Below are positions 6,974 to 15,095 of a stretch of 42,395 nucleotides of DNA, piece by piece. This DNA comes from a virus. The notes beneath the pieces were generated by a model. That model worked only from the letters and a program-made list of their open reading frames with translations, searched no databases and had not been told where the DNA came from. The position numbers were made by a program, and so were the translations under genes. Location: positions 1 through 42,395 of IMG/VR virus record IMGVR_UViG_3300046484_000023. One strand, given 5' to 3'. Position 1 is the first letter of the stretch, and every line of letters starts with the position of its first letter.

Positions 6974-9922
6974 TTAGTACCCGGCGTTGTAGCCGAGTGC
7001 CAAGGTGGACAGCGTGGTGCTCGGAGTCGGTTCCAGCGAGGCGAACCCGAAACGGGCGCGCGTGCGCAGGATCGAAGCGAACTTGTCCTGGTGCCGCAAG
7101 ATCTCAAACATCAAGGTCTTGCGAATGCCGAGTGCGAACTGCGTGCGGTTGAAGCAGAGTACGGAGCCCTTGAGCTGAGAGGCAGCCGTCGAGGGATTGT
7201 AATTGCCATCCGCCGACAGGTTGTCTTTCATGTCGTAGGCTTCGTTCACGCTGGCGCCCATGTAGCGGTCAACTTGGCCGTCCAGCATGGTCCACAGGAC
7301 GCTCGCAGCGTACTGCGCCTTGAAGGCGGAGTCGCCACGGAACTTCCCGATCAGCTTGCTGCCCATGATCACCGCGGTGTTCTGAGCTTGCTTCTGGTTC
7401 GCGTACCGTCCCAGGAGTCCGAACAGGGTGTCAACGGCTGAAGTCGGGGAAGTTCCCCAGGCGGTGCCGATGTCCGTGTTCAACCCGGACGTGTTGAGCG
7501 CGATCTGCCGGAAGCCGTTCACGTATGCGGTGACGGGCTTCACGGTCGCCGTGGTCAACGACGCAGTCGTGGACCATGCCTTGTCAGGCCGGGGCGCATA
7601 GCTGTTGTCGATGTTCGCGGAATAGTTGCCGTTGATGACCATGTTGTCGAGCTGGCGAGCGACGAAGATCGCCATGACTTGCTGGGTGGCGGAGATCAGG
7701 TTGAAAATGCTGTCGCCAGCATTGTCGTCCATGATGTCCGTGCGCCCGGTCAAGGCGTAGGCATGCATCAGGTCGCTGTCGCCGTCCGTGGTCGGGGAGC
7801 TTTCCGCAGGATAGCCGTCGTGATCGTACTCGCCCACGATGTCCATGGGAGAGAGGATTTTCGGCAGCTTGATGCGTTCGCTGGTCATCGGGATCGGAAC
7901 CAGCAAGGGCGCCACAACCGATTGGCCGAACAGACGGACAAAGAGCACGTTGCTGATCTCTTCGGGCACCATGTCGTCGCCGCTCCCGGCAGTGCCGTTC
8001 AGGGCTTTCTCGATGGTGTCGAAATTCCCCAGCTTGCCTTCGAAGGCCAGTTGAAGAATCTTGTTCGTCTGCCGGTGCTGCAGTTGGTTTACGCTTGGAA
8101 ACATGTCGGCGGCCAGAGCCTTGCGGACCAACGGATGGCTGGCAATGCTGATCAGCCGTTCGCCGTTGGCATTCAAAACTTCCCGGTCGCCTTCGGGGCC
8201 GTGGATGGTTTTGCTGATGTCGAACTCGATGGGGTAGTTGGCCTTCTGGCCACCGGCCAGGTTACCATTACTCCCCAGGTTCTTTTGCACGAACTCGCCG
8301 AACTCCTGGTTGCATTTCGGCAAGGACTTGATTTCCAGGGTCTTGCCCATGTGGATCGCGGGCATACCGATGCGGGAAGGATCGGCCAGGGACTTCTGTT
8401 TGAACTCGCGGTAGGCTGCGACGCTCAAACCTTTCTCCTTGGCTTCGTCGGCTTCCTTGGTTTCCTCGGCCTCTTTCTTTTTCTTGGCCTCCTCGGCATC
8501 TTTAGCTTTGGCTTCGTCGGCTTCCTTCGCCTTGGCTTCCTCGGCGTCCTTTTTCTTTTTGGCCTCCTCGGCCTCCTTCATGTCCGCGTCCTTCTTTTTC
8601 TTGGCTTCTTCCTCTTCGGCCATCAGCTCATCTTCCACGCCCTCGATGGCGGCTTCGAGCTTCTGGATCGCAGAGCCGAGGTCTTTTTTGACCTTCTCGT
8701 CCTGCTCCATCACCTTTTTGGCTTCCAGTTCGGAAACCTTGAGGCGCAGAGATTTGATTTGCTCTTTCAAAGTCATCTGAGTGACTCCTTTCGTTGTTGG
8801 CATCTCTAGGATGCTTGAAAATCCGGGGTCCATCAGGTGCAAGATGTCCCCTATGCACTGCACGAACTCGACTGGCACCGGCTCCGGCTTCCCTTTGAGA
8901 TCGTTCGGCGATTCCTGGCCGGGCAATTTTTCAGCCCGCTGTCCAGAATCATCGGGGAGCGACTTCACCGAGAAGATGGCGTCAGCGTTGCAGCCGACCC
9001 AAACCACACTGATTTCGTCGAAGCGGGCGAATACCCACCCGCCGTTCCTTCCGTTGCGGCCGACGATGCCGCTGATGCTGAAGCTGTTGAGCGTTCCCGA
9101 TACCACGCGCGCGCGGATCGGGGCAAGGTCCGAAGCGTTGTCAATCTCGGCCCGAACCCACAGCCCGTTGGTGTCCTTGTTGAGCGCCACGATCCTGCCG
9201 ATTACTTTCCCGATGTCCTCGCGCTTGTGGTCGGACAGCAGGACCGGGTGGAGCATGTACTTGGCCAGCACCTCATCCGGGAAGGACTCGGCGCTGTACT
9301 GGTCACCGTCGGCATCCTTCGTGTACGTCGAAGCATAACCTTCAATGACCACGTTCTGGTAATCGCAGGGCACGCCGTAGTTGTCGAAAACCACGTCGTA
9401 GGTTCCGGGCCGCAGTTTGAATTTCGAGGCGATGTCCTCCGGGACGGATGCCCGCGCCACGACCCGGCCACGAACGTCCAGGACGGGCTGGGCTTGCGCT
9501 TCCGCTGCCGCCACGGCCTTGGCCACGATGGCGAACGGCTGGCTGGGCTGTATCCGCACCTGCTTCTCGGCCTCTTTGCATTTGCACTCGGCCTTGCCGC
9601 CTCCGCAGGTCTTGCATTTTGGATCATCTTCGGGCGTTCCATGCGGTCCGGGTTCTCCAAACGCACCCGCCTCAACCTTCTGGTCGCCGGTGGCAGGTTC
9701 AAATTCAATAGGTTCATAGTGGTGCTCGTCCAGCCAGGCCTTTGCCTGGTCCACGGTGAAACGCTTGGCGTCAAATCGGATGGCCTGAACCTCTGTGTCC
9801 CCACCTTCCTTGATGCCCCATATCACGTCAATGCCGCGCCCAAACTTATCGTTCTCCCGGCGGAATTCCGTGAACTGTCCGGGGTCCTTCATTCTGGCCG
9901 CGTGCTCCGTTGGGAATGGCAT
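6974..9922 (-). CDS. Prohead protease - scaffold - major capsid fusion polyprotein (HK97 fold)
   Basis: A single 982-residue frame. Residues about 190-320 resemble HK97-family prohead serine protease (VIEGYASTYTKDADGDQYSA, catalytic-like His in LLSDHKREDIGKV, Ser in TLNSFSISGIV). A Cys cluster (CKTCGGGKAECKCK) lies near residue 95. Residues about 380-510 are a long charged coiled coil with repeated AEEAKKKK blocks, the scaffold/delta domain. The rest is an HK97-like capsid subunit (MVPEEISNVLFVRLFG, later KLPKILSPMDIVGEY). ATG 9922 just follows the portal stop with GGTGA upstream. A strong internal start at 8776 would make scaffold-capsid alone. In most phages protease and capsid are separate genes. 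Confidence 0.85.
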   Translation of the reverse strand: MPFPTEHAARMKDPGQFTEFRRENDKFGRGIDVIWGIKEGGDTEVQAIRFDAKRFTVDQAKAWLDEHHYEPIEFEPATGDQKVEAGAFGEPGPHGTPEDDPKCKTCGGGKAECKCKEAEKQVRIQPSQPFAIVAKAVAAAEAQAQPVLDVRGRVVARASVPEDIASKFKLRPGTYDVVFDNYGVPCDYQNVVIEGYASTYTKDADGDQYSAESFPDEVLAKYMLHPVLLSDHKREDIGKVIGRIVALNKDTNGLWVRAEIDNASDLAPIRARVVSGTLNSFSISGIVGRNGRNGGWVFARFDEISVVWVGCNADAIFSVKSLPDDSGQRAEKLPGQESPNDLKGKPEPVPVEFVQCIGDILHLMDPGFSSILEMPTTKGVTQMTLKEQIKSLRLKVSELEAKKVMEQDEKVKKDLGSAIQKLEAAIEGVEDELMAEEEEAKKKKDADMKEAEEAKKKKDAEEAKAKEADEAKAKDAEEAKKKKEAEETKEADEAKEKGLSVAAYREFKQKSLADPSRIGMPAIHMGKTLEIKSLPKCNQEFGEFVQKNLGSNGNLAGGQKANYPIEFDISKTIHGPEGDREVLNANGERLISIASHPLVRKALAADMFPSVNQLQHRQTNKILQLAFEGKLGNFDTIEKALNGTAGSGDDMVPEEISNVLFVRLFGQSVVAPLLVPIPMTSERIKLPKILSPMDIVGEYDHDGYPAESSPTTDGDSDLMHAYALTGRTDIMDDNAGDSIFNLISATQQVMAIFVARQLDNMVINGNYSANIDNSYAPRPDKAWSTTASLTTATVKPVTAYVNGFRQIALNTSGLNTDIGTAWGTSPTSAVDTLFGLLGRYANQKQAQNTAVIMGSKLIGKFRGDSAFKAQYAASVLWTMLDGQVDRYMGASVNEAYDMKDNLSADGNYNPSTAASQLKGSVLCFNRTQFALGIRKTLMFEILRHQDKFASILRTRARFGFASLEPTPSTTLSTLALGYNAGY
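8774..8792 (-). promoter_or_regulatory. Internal ribosome-binding site and start for separate scaffold-capsid product
   Basis: Inside the fusion gene, AAAGGAGT (minus strand, 8791-8784) stands seven bases before ATG 8776-8774, which begins MTLKEQIKSLRLKVSEL exactly at the start of the coiled-coil scaffold. Initiation here would give a 600-residue scaffold-capsid precursor alongside the full-length 982-residue form. Lambda C/Nu3-type genes use this in-frame internal start logic, there to make protease-scaffold and scaffold in different amounts. Spacing and strength are ideal. Confidence 0.7.
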
Positions 9923-9923
9923 G

Positions 9924-12722
9924 TCAATCACCTTCGCTTTCGTCGGACTCACCGAAGTCGTCGGCGAATTCCTGAATCACTATTGTGCCGGTGTGGTTCG
10001 GGTGGAACTCAAGCGAGTCAAGTTCCTCCGGCAGTATGTCGGTCGCGTTGCAATCGGGCACGTCGTCCTCGCAGCCGATTACCATGTAGGACTTGGCCAC
10101 GTTCAAATCTCGTAGCGCCTTGGATCCAGCGCGGTCGTAAGCCCGGCTCATTTCCGTCCGGGAAATACACTCGGCCCGGTCGTGTAGCCGGCCGGAGGAA
10201 TCGATGGTCCCGGTCACGGCTCCGGTTTCCGGGTCAACGTAGTCGGCGAGTTCCCCGGCGAAATTCTTATACAGCCGGTTGGCCGCGCCGCCCCAGGTGT
10301 CGCCGTCCTTCAAACTTTCCTTGAGCGACTGTTCGATCAAGTCCCTGGTCGTAGCCGTCATCCGCACCGAGCGGTCGCCCGTGTTTAGGTTGACGTACTT
10401 CATGATGCGCCGGGTAGCCTCCGGGTCGATGGCGATGGTGAGCGTGGACGACTGGTTGCCAAGGGCATCTTGCCCGACGGCGGAGTAGCCCTGGTCGAGC
10501 GCTTCCTTCATGCCCTCGGCGTCTGCGTCTCGGTCGTAGATCGTGAATGTGAACTTGCGTATGTTGACCCCAACGTCGTCTCCGTGCCGGGCTTTGGAAA
10601 TTTTCCCGTGCTTTGCGAGGAGCGCCTCGTATGCGGTTTTCTCCATCGCGAATTCCGTCATGATGTCGTGCGTGGTTTCCGACAAGTGCTTCTCGACCTT
10701 CGCGGTCATCTTGACGTTATGTTTTTTCAGCGTAGCCTTCTGGAGCCGCAGCATATCCTCGCGTACCTTTTTCACAGACCGCTTGGCGTGCTTGGCCTTC
10801 CAGACCGGGCCGTCAGGGATCGACACCCATCCGCCCGCGTTCGTGTCGCGCCAAGACTTCTCCCGTCGGCGCATGGAATAGAGTCGGGGCCGGGGCACTG
10901 CGTCTTGGGCTTTATCGACGGTTTTATCGTCCCCTTGCGCCTTACGCGCTCCGGCCACCTTTTTTAAGGACTTCCCGTTTGGGTCGTCCGCGAATTCCGG
11001 GCCATCTCCACTCGGCGTAATATCGCTCGTATCTTCACTGGCCCGCCGCTGAATCCCCGCAAATTCGATGGGCGTCAGGTTGGACGGCACCAGCAGCTTG
11101 TTGGCGTTCGGGTCGTCCATTTCCGGCATTCCGAGCAGCTTCCGGCCCTCGTTGTGGGTCATCAGGCTGCCTTTGACCTTGGCTTCGATCTCCTCCGGGG
11201 TGAATAGTGCCTCGCCGACGAAGTCGAAGTAGTACTTGTCGTCAAGCCCCTGGAACTGGAGGATCTTGTTGCATACGATCTTGATGGCGTCCAGCGCCTC
11301 TTTGATGACCGTCTCCCGGCAGAGCTGAGTCTGCTCGTGCATGTTGTTGTACCGCGGAAGCTCTGCGCCTGTCTTTATCCACATCGTCGAGGGGAGGTGG
11401 AAGAGCTGAAGGATGGTCCGGTTCACATACTCCATCGTCTCGATCATGTTCTCCGGCGATGCGATGCCGGTGGTCTGTTCAACCTTCATACCCGGCGGGA
11501 TCACTCCGAGCCGGCCGACGTTAAACTTCCCGGTCAGCTTGGCCTCGATGTCCACGGCCTTGGAGAGATAGTCATCGTAGGACTGGAAGATGCCGAGCCC
11601 GCTGGGGTCGTTGGTCAGCCAGGCGGACGGGTGCATGCTGTTCTCCATCCAGTGCTGGAGCTGCCGGTTCATGACGAGGAACTGCTGGAACACCGCCTCG
11701 TTGGCCTCCACCATGCCCACGCCGTAGATCGGGAGCAGGACGTTGGGGATGCGCTTGAGGTGGACGATCCGTGTGGGCGGGATCACGAGCTCTGCGTACA
11801 CGCCCGCGTCGCGCTCGTTGACTTGCGACACGTTGGCGCCCTGACCGGCCGGGTAGTGGATGTTGCTCGGATTGCCGCCGCCCACGTCACCCGTGCGAAC
11901 GTCGACCAGGCCGGACGAGACGCCGGGCCGGTAGCGGTAGTATTTTGCTTTGAAGTCAAGGCCGAGTTCGGCTGTGACGAAGTGCGGAGGGAGCAAAACG
12001 AAGTCCAAATAGCCGGACCCGTCTTTTAACTTCTGATCGGGCATGACGTAGATGTTCCCGCAGGTGAAATAGTATTGGACGAACGTGCTGACGAAGTCTC
12101 GGAAGTCTCCACTCCCATCCGAGTTGTTGAAAAACTTGAGGCGCGGATCGTCTTTTAGCGTGGTATAGTCGATGGGCTTTTTTTTGAGGAGCAATTCCCC
12201 GGACCCGTCATTCGAGCGTTCAAAAAGTCCGAACTGGTTGTGGTTGATCTCTTTCGTGATGTAGTCGATGGCGCGGGACAGCGGGCTGATGACGCGGAGC
12301 GCCGCGAGATAGGAATAATACATCTGGAGCCGGATGACGTAATAATTGATGAGCTCGGGATTGTAATAGACCGGCACGTCCGGCGTGTAATCGGCATCGA
12401 AGACCAGGGCCTTTTGGTGGAGCCAGGCGCCGTAGTCTTTTTGGACGTTCACGGGATCGTTCAAGTTCGGCTGAAAAGCGTATTGTGGATGGACGGATAG
12501 CAATTCGTTGTAGACGTTCAAGCGCAAGTCTCCGAACTTTCGTTCGAGACCTTTTTCGCTGCGCTTTTTTTCCAAGAATGAATCGAGGCTAACGAAGTTT
12601 CCTTTCGGCGGTTGGATCTTCTTACCACTCTTGAAAACGAAAAAGCCTTTGGCGAGCGTTGCGACTCGCCGAAAGGCTTGGATGTGTGAAGCGAACACTT
12701 TGTGCAAGAAGTCGCGTGTCAT
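9924..12722 (-). CDS. Portal protein fused to Mu gpF-like minor head protein
   Basis: A 932-residue protein. Residues about 110-560 have portal features: ALRVISPLSRAIDYITKEIN, RIVHLKRIPNVLLPIYGVGM, and an ETMEYVNRTILQLFHLPSTM stretch, typical of HK97/SPP1-like portals. The C-terminal part (about 650-900) contains a MuF-type minor head domain (LHDRAECISRTEMSRAYDRA and GCEDDVPDCNATD). The fusion would put the DNA exit ring and an internal head protein on one chain. ATG 12722 lacks a convincing ribosome-binding site, and a terminator-like hairpin lies over codons about 15-27, so the true start may be later or initiation may be unusual. Confidence 0.85.
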   Translation of the reverse strand: MTRDFLHKVFASHIQAFRRVATLAKGFFVFKSGKKIQPPKGNFVSLDSFLEKKRSEKGLERKFGDLRLNVYNELLSVHPQYAFQPNLNDPVNVQKDYGAWLHQKALVFDADYTPDVPVYYNPELINYYVIRLQMYYSYLAALRVISPLSRAIDYITKEINHNQFGLFERSNDGSGELLLKKKPIDYTTLKDDPRLKFFNNSDGSGDFRDFVSTFVQYYFTCGNIYVMPDQKLKDGSGYLDFVLLPPHFVTAELGLDFKAKYYRYRPGVSSGLVDVRTGDVGGGNPSNIHYPAGQGANVSQVNERDAGVYAELVIPPTRIVHLKRIPNVLLPIYGVGMVEANEAVFQQFLVMNRQLQHWMENSMHPSAWLTNDPSGLGIFQSYDDYLSKAVDIEAKLTGKFNVGRLGVIPPGMKVEQTTGIASPENMIETMEYVNRTILQLFHLPSTMWIKTGAELPRYNNMHEQTQLCRETVIKEALDAIKIVCNKILQFQGLDDKYYFDFVGEALFTPEEIEAKVKGSLMTHNEGRKLLGMPEMDDPNANKLLVPSNLTPIEFAGIQRRASEDTSDITPSGDGPEFADDPNGKSLKKVAGARKAQGDDKTVDKAQDAVPRPRLYSMRRREKSWRDTNAGGWVSIPDGPVWKAKHAKRSVKKVREDMLRLQKATLKKHNVKMTAKVEKHLSETTHDIMTEFAMEKTAYEALLAKHGKISKARHGDDVGVNIRKFTFTIYDRDADAEGMKEALDQGYSAVGQDALGNQSSTLTIAIDPEATRRIMKYVNLNTGDRSVRMTATTRDLIEQSLKESLKDGDTWGGAANRLYKNFAGELADYVDPETGAVTGTIDSSGRLHDRAECISRTEMSRAYDRAGSKALRDLNVAKSYMVIGCEDDVPDCNATDILPEELDSLEFHPNHTGTIVIQEFADDFGESDESEGD
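12643..12679 (-). terminator. Terminator-like hairpin inside the start of the portal ORF
   Basis: On the minus strand a 14-bp stem with one bulged C (AAGCCTTTCGGCGAG paired with CTCGCCAAAGGCTT) closes an 8-base loop and runs into TTTTTCGTTTT. This has the form of an intrinsic terminator, yet it falls about 15-27 codons into the portal frame. It may act as an attenuator, end a short upstream RNA, or mean the annotated portal start is too far upstream. Confidence 0.6.
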
Positions 12723-12761
12723 GTTTTATGTGTACCACAACGGGAAATTCTTGCAAGTGTT
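12694..12761 (-). promoter_or_regulatory. Putative promoter and portal-start hairpin
   Basis: On the minus strand TTGCAA (12755-12750) is followed after 16 bases by TACACA, a weak sigma70-like pair, with an A/T tract just upstream. The same stretch forms an imperfect inverted repeat (12748-12761 with 12694-12710, TTCTTGCA arms) whose loop contains the portal ATG. Together with the two flanking terminator-like hairpins this looks like the switch point between middle and late genes. Promoter strength is uncertain. Confidence 0.4.
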
Positions 12762-12776
12762 TTTTTGAGAAAAAAA

Positions 12777-12804
12777 GCGGAGGCCTGTTTTTTCAGACCT
12801 CCGC
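12777..12804 (-). terminator. Intrinsic terminator upstream of portal gene
   Basis: Minus-strand stem GCGGAGGTCTG / CAGGCCTCCGC (one mismatch) with an A-rich loop, followed directly by TTTTTTTCTC. It sits after the small gene at 12821-12994 and before the portal gene, so it should stop most transcription from the early block before the head genes, implying a separate late promoter or antitermination. Confidence 0.85.
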
Positions 12805-12820
12805 CGGTTTACACTTTGGT

Positions 12821-12994
12821 TTATACCGCGTCGTGGACTTCGGTTTTCTCGGCTTCGGCTGGAGCCGCTTCCGGCGCCGCGGCCGGTTCGGCTACTGGAG
12901 CCTCGTCCGGCCCGATCAATGCTTCGAGCGCTGTCACGGTATTCTTCAACCTCTCCAGGAGCGCCTTCAATTCGGTTTTGGTTGTGGCTTCCAC
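12821..12994 (-). CDS. Small acidic helical protein, unknown function
   Basis: A 57-residue protein: an N-terminal amphipathic helix (TKTELKALLERLKNTVTALE) then an Ala/Pro/Glu-rich disordered tail. The GTG at 12994 is chosen as start because a near-perfect GGAGGTGA lies five bases before it; longer readings upstream have no signal. It is the last gene before a strong terminator. The composition suggests a small oligomerising or accessory head protein, but no family was recognised. Confidence 0.6.
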   Translation of the reverse strand: MEATTKTELKALLERLKNTVTALEALIGPDEAPVAEPAAAPEAAPAEAEKTEVHDAV

Positions 12995-13083
12995 TTGGTT
13001 CACCTCCTCCCTTTGAAATGGCCGGGTTGTGCCCCTCGTTGGCCCGGCCTTGGTGGTGGGCGCAAAAGGGGCGCCCACGCCGA

Positions 13084-13404
13084 TCATGCCTCGTGAGTCC
13101 CTTCGACCCCGCGGGCCTCGCGGTCCTTGGTCCGCTTGCCAAGCCAGAGCAGGGCGGTTTCGAGCTGCGTCAAGGCGATGGCGTTATCCCGGCATTTGAA
13201 CTTCGACGCCTGGTAAAACTCGAGCCGTTGGATGGCCGCCTCGATCACGTTTTCGACGAAAGCGCCGTTGGGCTCTTTCCGATCCGCGCCCTGGCCAAGC
13301 GGCCCGTTTTGCCAGTTGATCTCGATGCCGGTGGTCTTGTACGATCCGCCCGCCGGGTTTCCTTGCTCGTCTGTCAGGTTCTTGGCTTCCGCTGGTAGTT
13401 TCAT
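13084..13404 (-). CDS. Acb2/Tad1-hairpin-like protein (candidate cyclic-nucleotide sponge)
   Basis: A 106-residue protein starting MKLPAEAKNLTDEQGNPAGG, with AAGGGGAGC before the ATG. It has an INWQNGPLG motif, then NGAFVENVIEAAIQRLEFYQ, CRDNAIALTQLETALLWL, and ends RTKDREARGVEGTH. From memory of the family, this helical hairpin ending in GVEGTH is the Acb2/Tad1 hairpin domain; characterised members bind the signalling nucleotides of CBASS or Thoeris defence and blunt them. Only the hairpin is evident here, so function is inference. It is placed among small middle genes before the portal. Confidence 0.65.
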   Translation of the reverse strand: MKLPAEAKNLTDEQGNPAGGSYKTTGIEINWQNGPLGQGADRKEPNGAFVENVIEAAIQRLEFYQASKFKCRDNAIALTQLETALLWLGKRTKDREARGVEGTHEA

Positions 13405-13439
13405 CTGCTCCCCTTTTGCGTTGGTTTCACGTGAAACGG

Positions 13440-13832
13440 CTAAAATCCTTCCACTTTGCAGCACAGAATCGACACGATCTTGCTCCGATGCGTGATTTCG
13501 ATGCGCTTTTTTTCGGCGACCTTCCGCTCCCCTGCGATGATGAGGTTCGCGTATTCGCGCATGATGTACTTTATGCTCTCGGCTTCCTTCCTGTCAACGA
13601 CTTCAACCACGCCTCCGCCTTTGATGCGGACGTACAAGACCGCCCGGCCGTCGTGGGCCCCTTTGTTTTTCTTCCAGGCCAGCGCCTGCAATTCCCTGAT
13701 CTGCTCGTTGGTCAGGGCCAAGCACGAAAAAGCCGACTGCATTACGCCCATCGCTTCGCGGTAGTCGGCGGCGTAGCCGATCCGGTCCGAGTATTCCTTG
13801 AAGGCTTCGTGTGAACCGTAGGTCTTCGGCAT
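13440..13832 (-). CDS. Hypothetical phage protein
   Basis: A 130-residue soluble protein beginning MPKTYGSHEAFKEYSDRIGY and ending CCKVEGF. The middle is mixed alpha/beta (AVLYVRIKGGGVVEVVDRKE, followed by a helix ESIKYIMREYANLIIAGER). No catalytic motif or known family was recognised. It lies three bases downstream of the preceding gene in the same operon as the Acb2-like gene. Confidence 0.6.
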   Translation of the reverse strand: MPKTYGSHEAFKEYSDRIGYAADYREAMGVMQSAFSCLALTNEQIRELQALAWKKNKGAHDGRAVLYVRIKGGGVVEVVDRKEAESIKYIMREYANLIIAGERKVAEKKRIEITHRSKIVSILCCKVEGF

Positions 13833-13835
13833 GGC

Positions 13836-14177
13836 TTACTTCTTTGGTAGCGGCGGCGCCGGGTGGGCAATCGCGGCCCGGACGGCTTCGAGCTCCTGTT
13901 GCTGTCGAACGGCCTGCTCCATCGCCATCGCTTCTTGGATCTCGACGTTGCGGGTGGTCAGCCGTTCGGCCTCGTGCATCATCCCGAAGAATTCGACCGT
14001 GCAAACGCCTTTGCTTCGGACGCTCACCAGGCCGTTCCGTTCGAGGGTGATATGGATGTGTTTGTCGTAAGGCTCCTCTTTGATTTCCGGCGGCGCCGGT
14101 TCGGTCTCCGGGGTTGGTTCGGGTGCCTGGGCCGCGGCCTCTTCGATTGCTTTCCGTGCGTCAATGATTTCCGTCAT
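13836..14177 (-). CDS. Hypothetical protein with Pro/Glu-rich linker
   Basis: A 113-residue protein starting MTEIIDARKAIEEAAAQAPE, with TGGAGGCAAG before the ATG. After a Pro/Glu-rich linker (about residues 18-38) comes a short beta segment (HIHITLERNGLVSVRSKG) and a long Gln/Glu-rich helix ending in a proline-rich tail. The start overlaps the stop of the upstream zinc-motif gene. No function can be assigned. Confidence 0.6.
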   Translation of the reverse strand: MTEIIDARKAIEEAAAQAPEPTPETEPAPPEIKEEPYDKHIHITLERNGLVSVRSKGVCTVEFFGMMHEAERLTTRNVEIQEAMAMEQAVRQQQELEAVRAAIAHPAPPLPKK

Positions 14178-14437
14178 GATCTTGCCTCCAGTTTTTGGCC
14201 CATGGATTTTTTGATGCACGGGCAGATGACCGCGACATACACGTTGCCGCGTTTCGCGTAGCCGAGCCGGCCGCGCACACACTTTTTACATTTCGGGTCA
14301 GACGACAACCGCTCCCTCGCCAGCATCGACTCCAAAGCCTTGTCCGCCATCTCCATTCTCTGATCCCGTTCCGAAGGCTGGAATGACGTACTGGTCTTCG
14401 GGGTCTTGCTGAACAACGACTTGAACTTCTTCAGCAT
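14174..14437 (-). CDS. Small putative zinc-binding protein
   Basis: An 87-residue basic protein starting MLKKFKSLFSKTPKTSTSFQ. The C-terminal half has CKKCVRGRLGY and CPCIKK, two cysteine pairs that could hold one zinc ion. It begins inside the 3' end of the likely small-terminase gene in another frame, overlapping it by 140 bases. Function unknown; a small nucleic-acid-binding role is possible. Confidence 0.55.
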   Translation of the reverse strand: MLKKFKSLFSKTPKTSTSFQPSERDQRMEMADKALESMLARERLSSDPKCKKCVRGRLGYAKRGNVYVAVICPCIKKSMGQKLEARS

Positions 14438-15095
14438 CTTCCACCTCCGAAACGATCTTCATGTTTCCGCTACGCTTATCTTCGAGCTCGCCTTCGGCGT
14501 CCGCCAGCATCTGTCTCAAAATCTCTACCCGGAGTTCTAATCCGAGTTCTTCGACGGCCACGAGGTTCCTATCGTCGCCGACCATCTCCACCGGCTGCAC
14601 CGGTTTACCGTCCACCCTGTCCGTGATGAACTCGGCCGCGGCAAGGTTCCCGGAGATTGCCTTGGCGTACACGCCGCACACGATCAAGTCTTTGTTGCTC
14701 ACTTCGGGAGCCACTCGGATCATCCACAAATCGAATCCTCCGCCGATTATGAGCCTGCATATCTTGGGAACGAAGTCGATTTTGTCATGGATTTTGATGT
14801 GCCCGTTTTCGGCGAGCTCGATCTCTTTGGCGCCCGTCTTTTCCTTGAGCATTGCAATCACGATTTCGGGATCGGACGTTTTGATCTCGATGCACTTTTT
14901 CAGCATCAAGCGTTTTGGCATCGGTATACCGAGGTTGTCGAATATATCCGCGGCCGTCTTCCCAGCCATTTTGCGGATGGTGTGGTTGAAAGACAAGCGC
15001 TTCTTGTGGACGGACTCCCGCGGGATGTTCGCCGGGAATTGTCCGGGCTTGTTCTGCCAGGGCTTTAATTGTTTAGCGGTTCCGTTTTTGTTCAT
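14298..15095 (-). CDS. Putative terminase small subunit
   Basis: A 265-residue protein starting MNKNGTAKQLKPWQNKPGQF. The N-terminal KPGQF...R motif and the AISGNLAAAEFITDRVDGKP helix with VQPVE are reminiscent of DUF5681/small-terminase-like proteins that recognise phage DNA for packaging. The C-terminal 47 residues are acidic and Gly-rich and overlap the next gene. It lies upstream of the portal gene, where small terminase is common, but the large subunit is far away at 34466-35851. Confidence is moderate; it could instead be another DNA-binding early protein. Confidence 0.5.
   Translation of the reverse strand: MNKNGTAKQLKPWQNKPGQFPANIPRESVHKKRLSFNHTIRKMAGKTAADIFDNLGIPMPKRLMLKKCIEIKTSDPEIVIAMLKEKTGAKEIELAENGHIKIHDKIDFVPKICRLIIGGGFDLWMIRVAPEVSNKDLIVCGVYAKAISGNLAAAEFITDRVDGKPVQPVEMVGDDRNLVAVEELGLELRVEILRQMLADAEGELEDKRSGNMKIVSEVEDAEEVQVVVQQDPEDQYVIPAFGTGSENGDGGQGFGVDAGEGAVVV

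Noticed and set aside
7679-8809. Large plus-strand frame of 376 codons, rich in Phe and Leu
   Set aside because: It is the antisense of the charged coiled-coil scaffold part of the capsid fusion; its composition is the mirror of AEEAKKKK codons and it has no suitable start signal.
8837-10324. Plus-strand frame of 495 codons over the protease and portal genes
   Set aside because: Arises from GC-rich third positions of the minus-strand genes; no domain and no ribosome-binding site.
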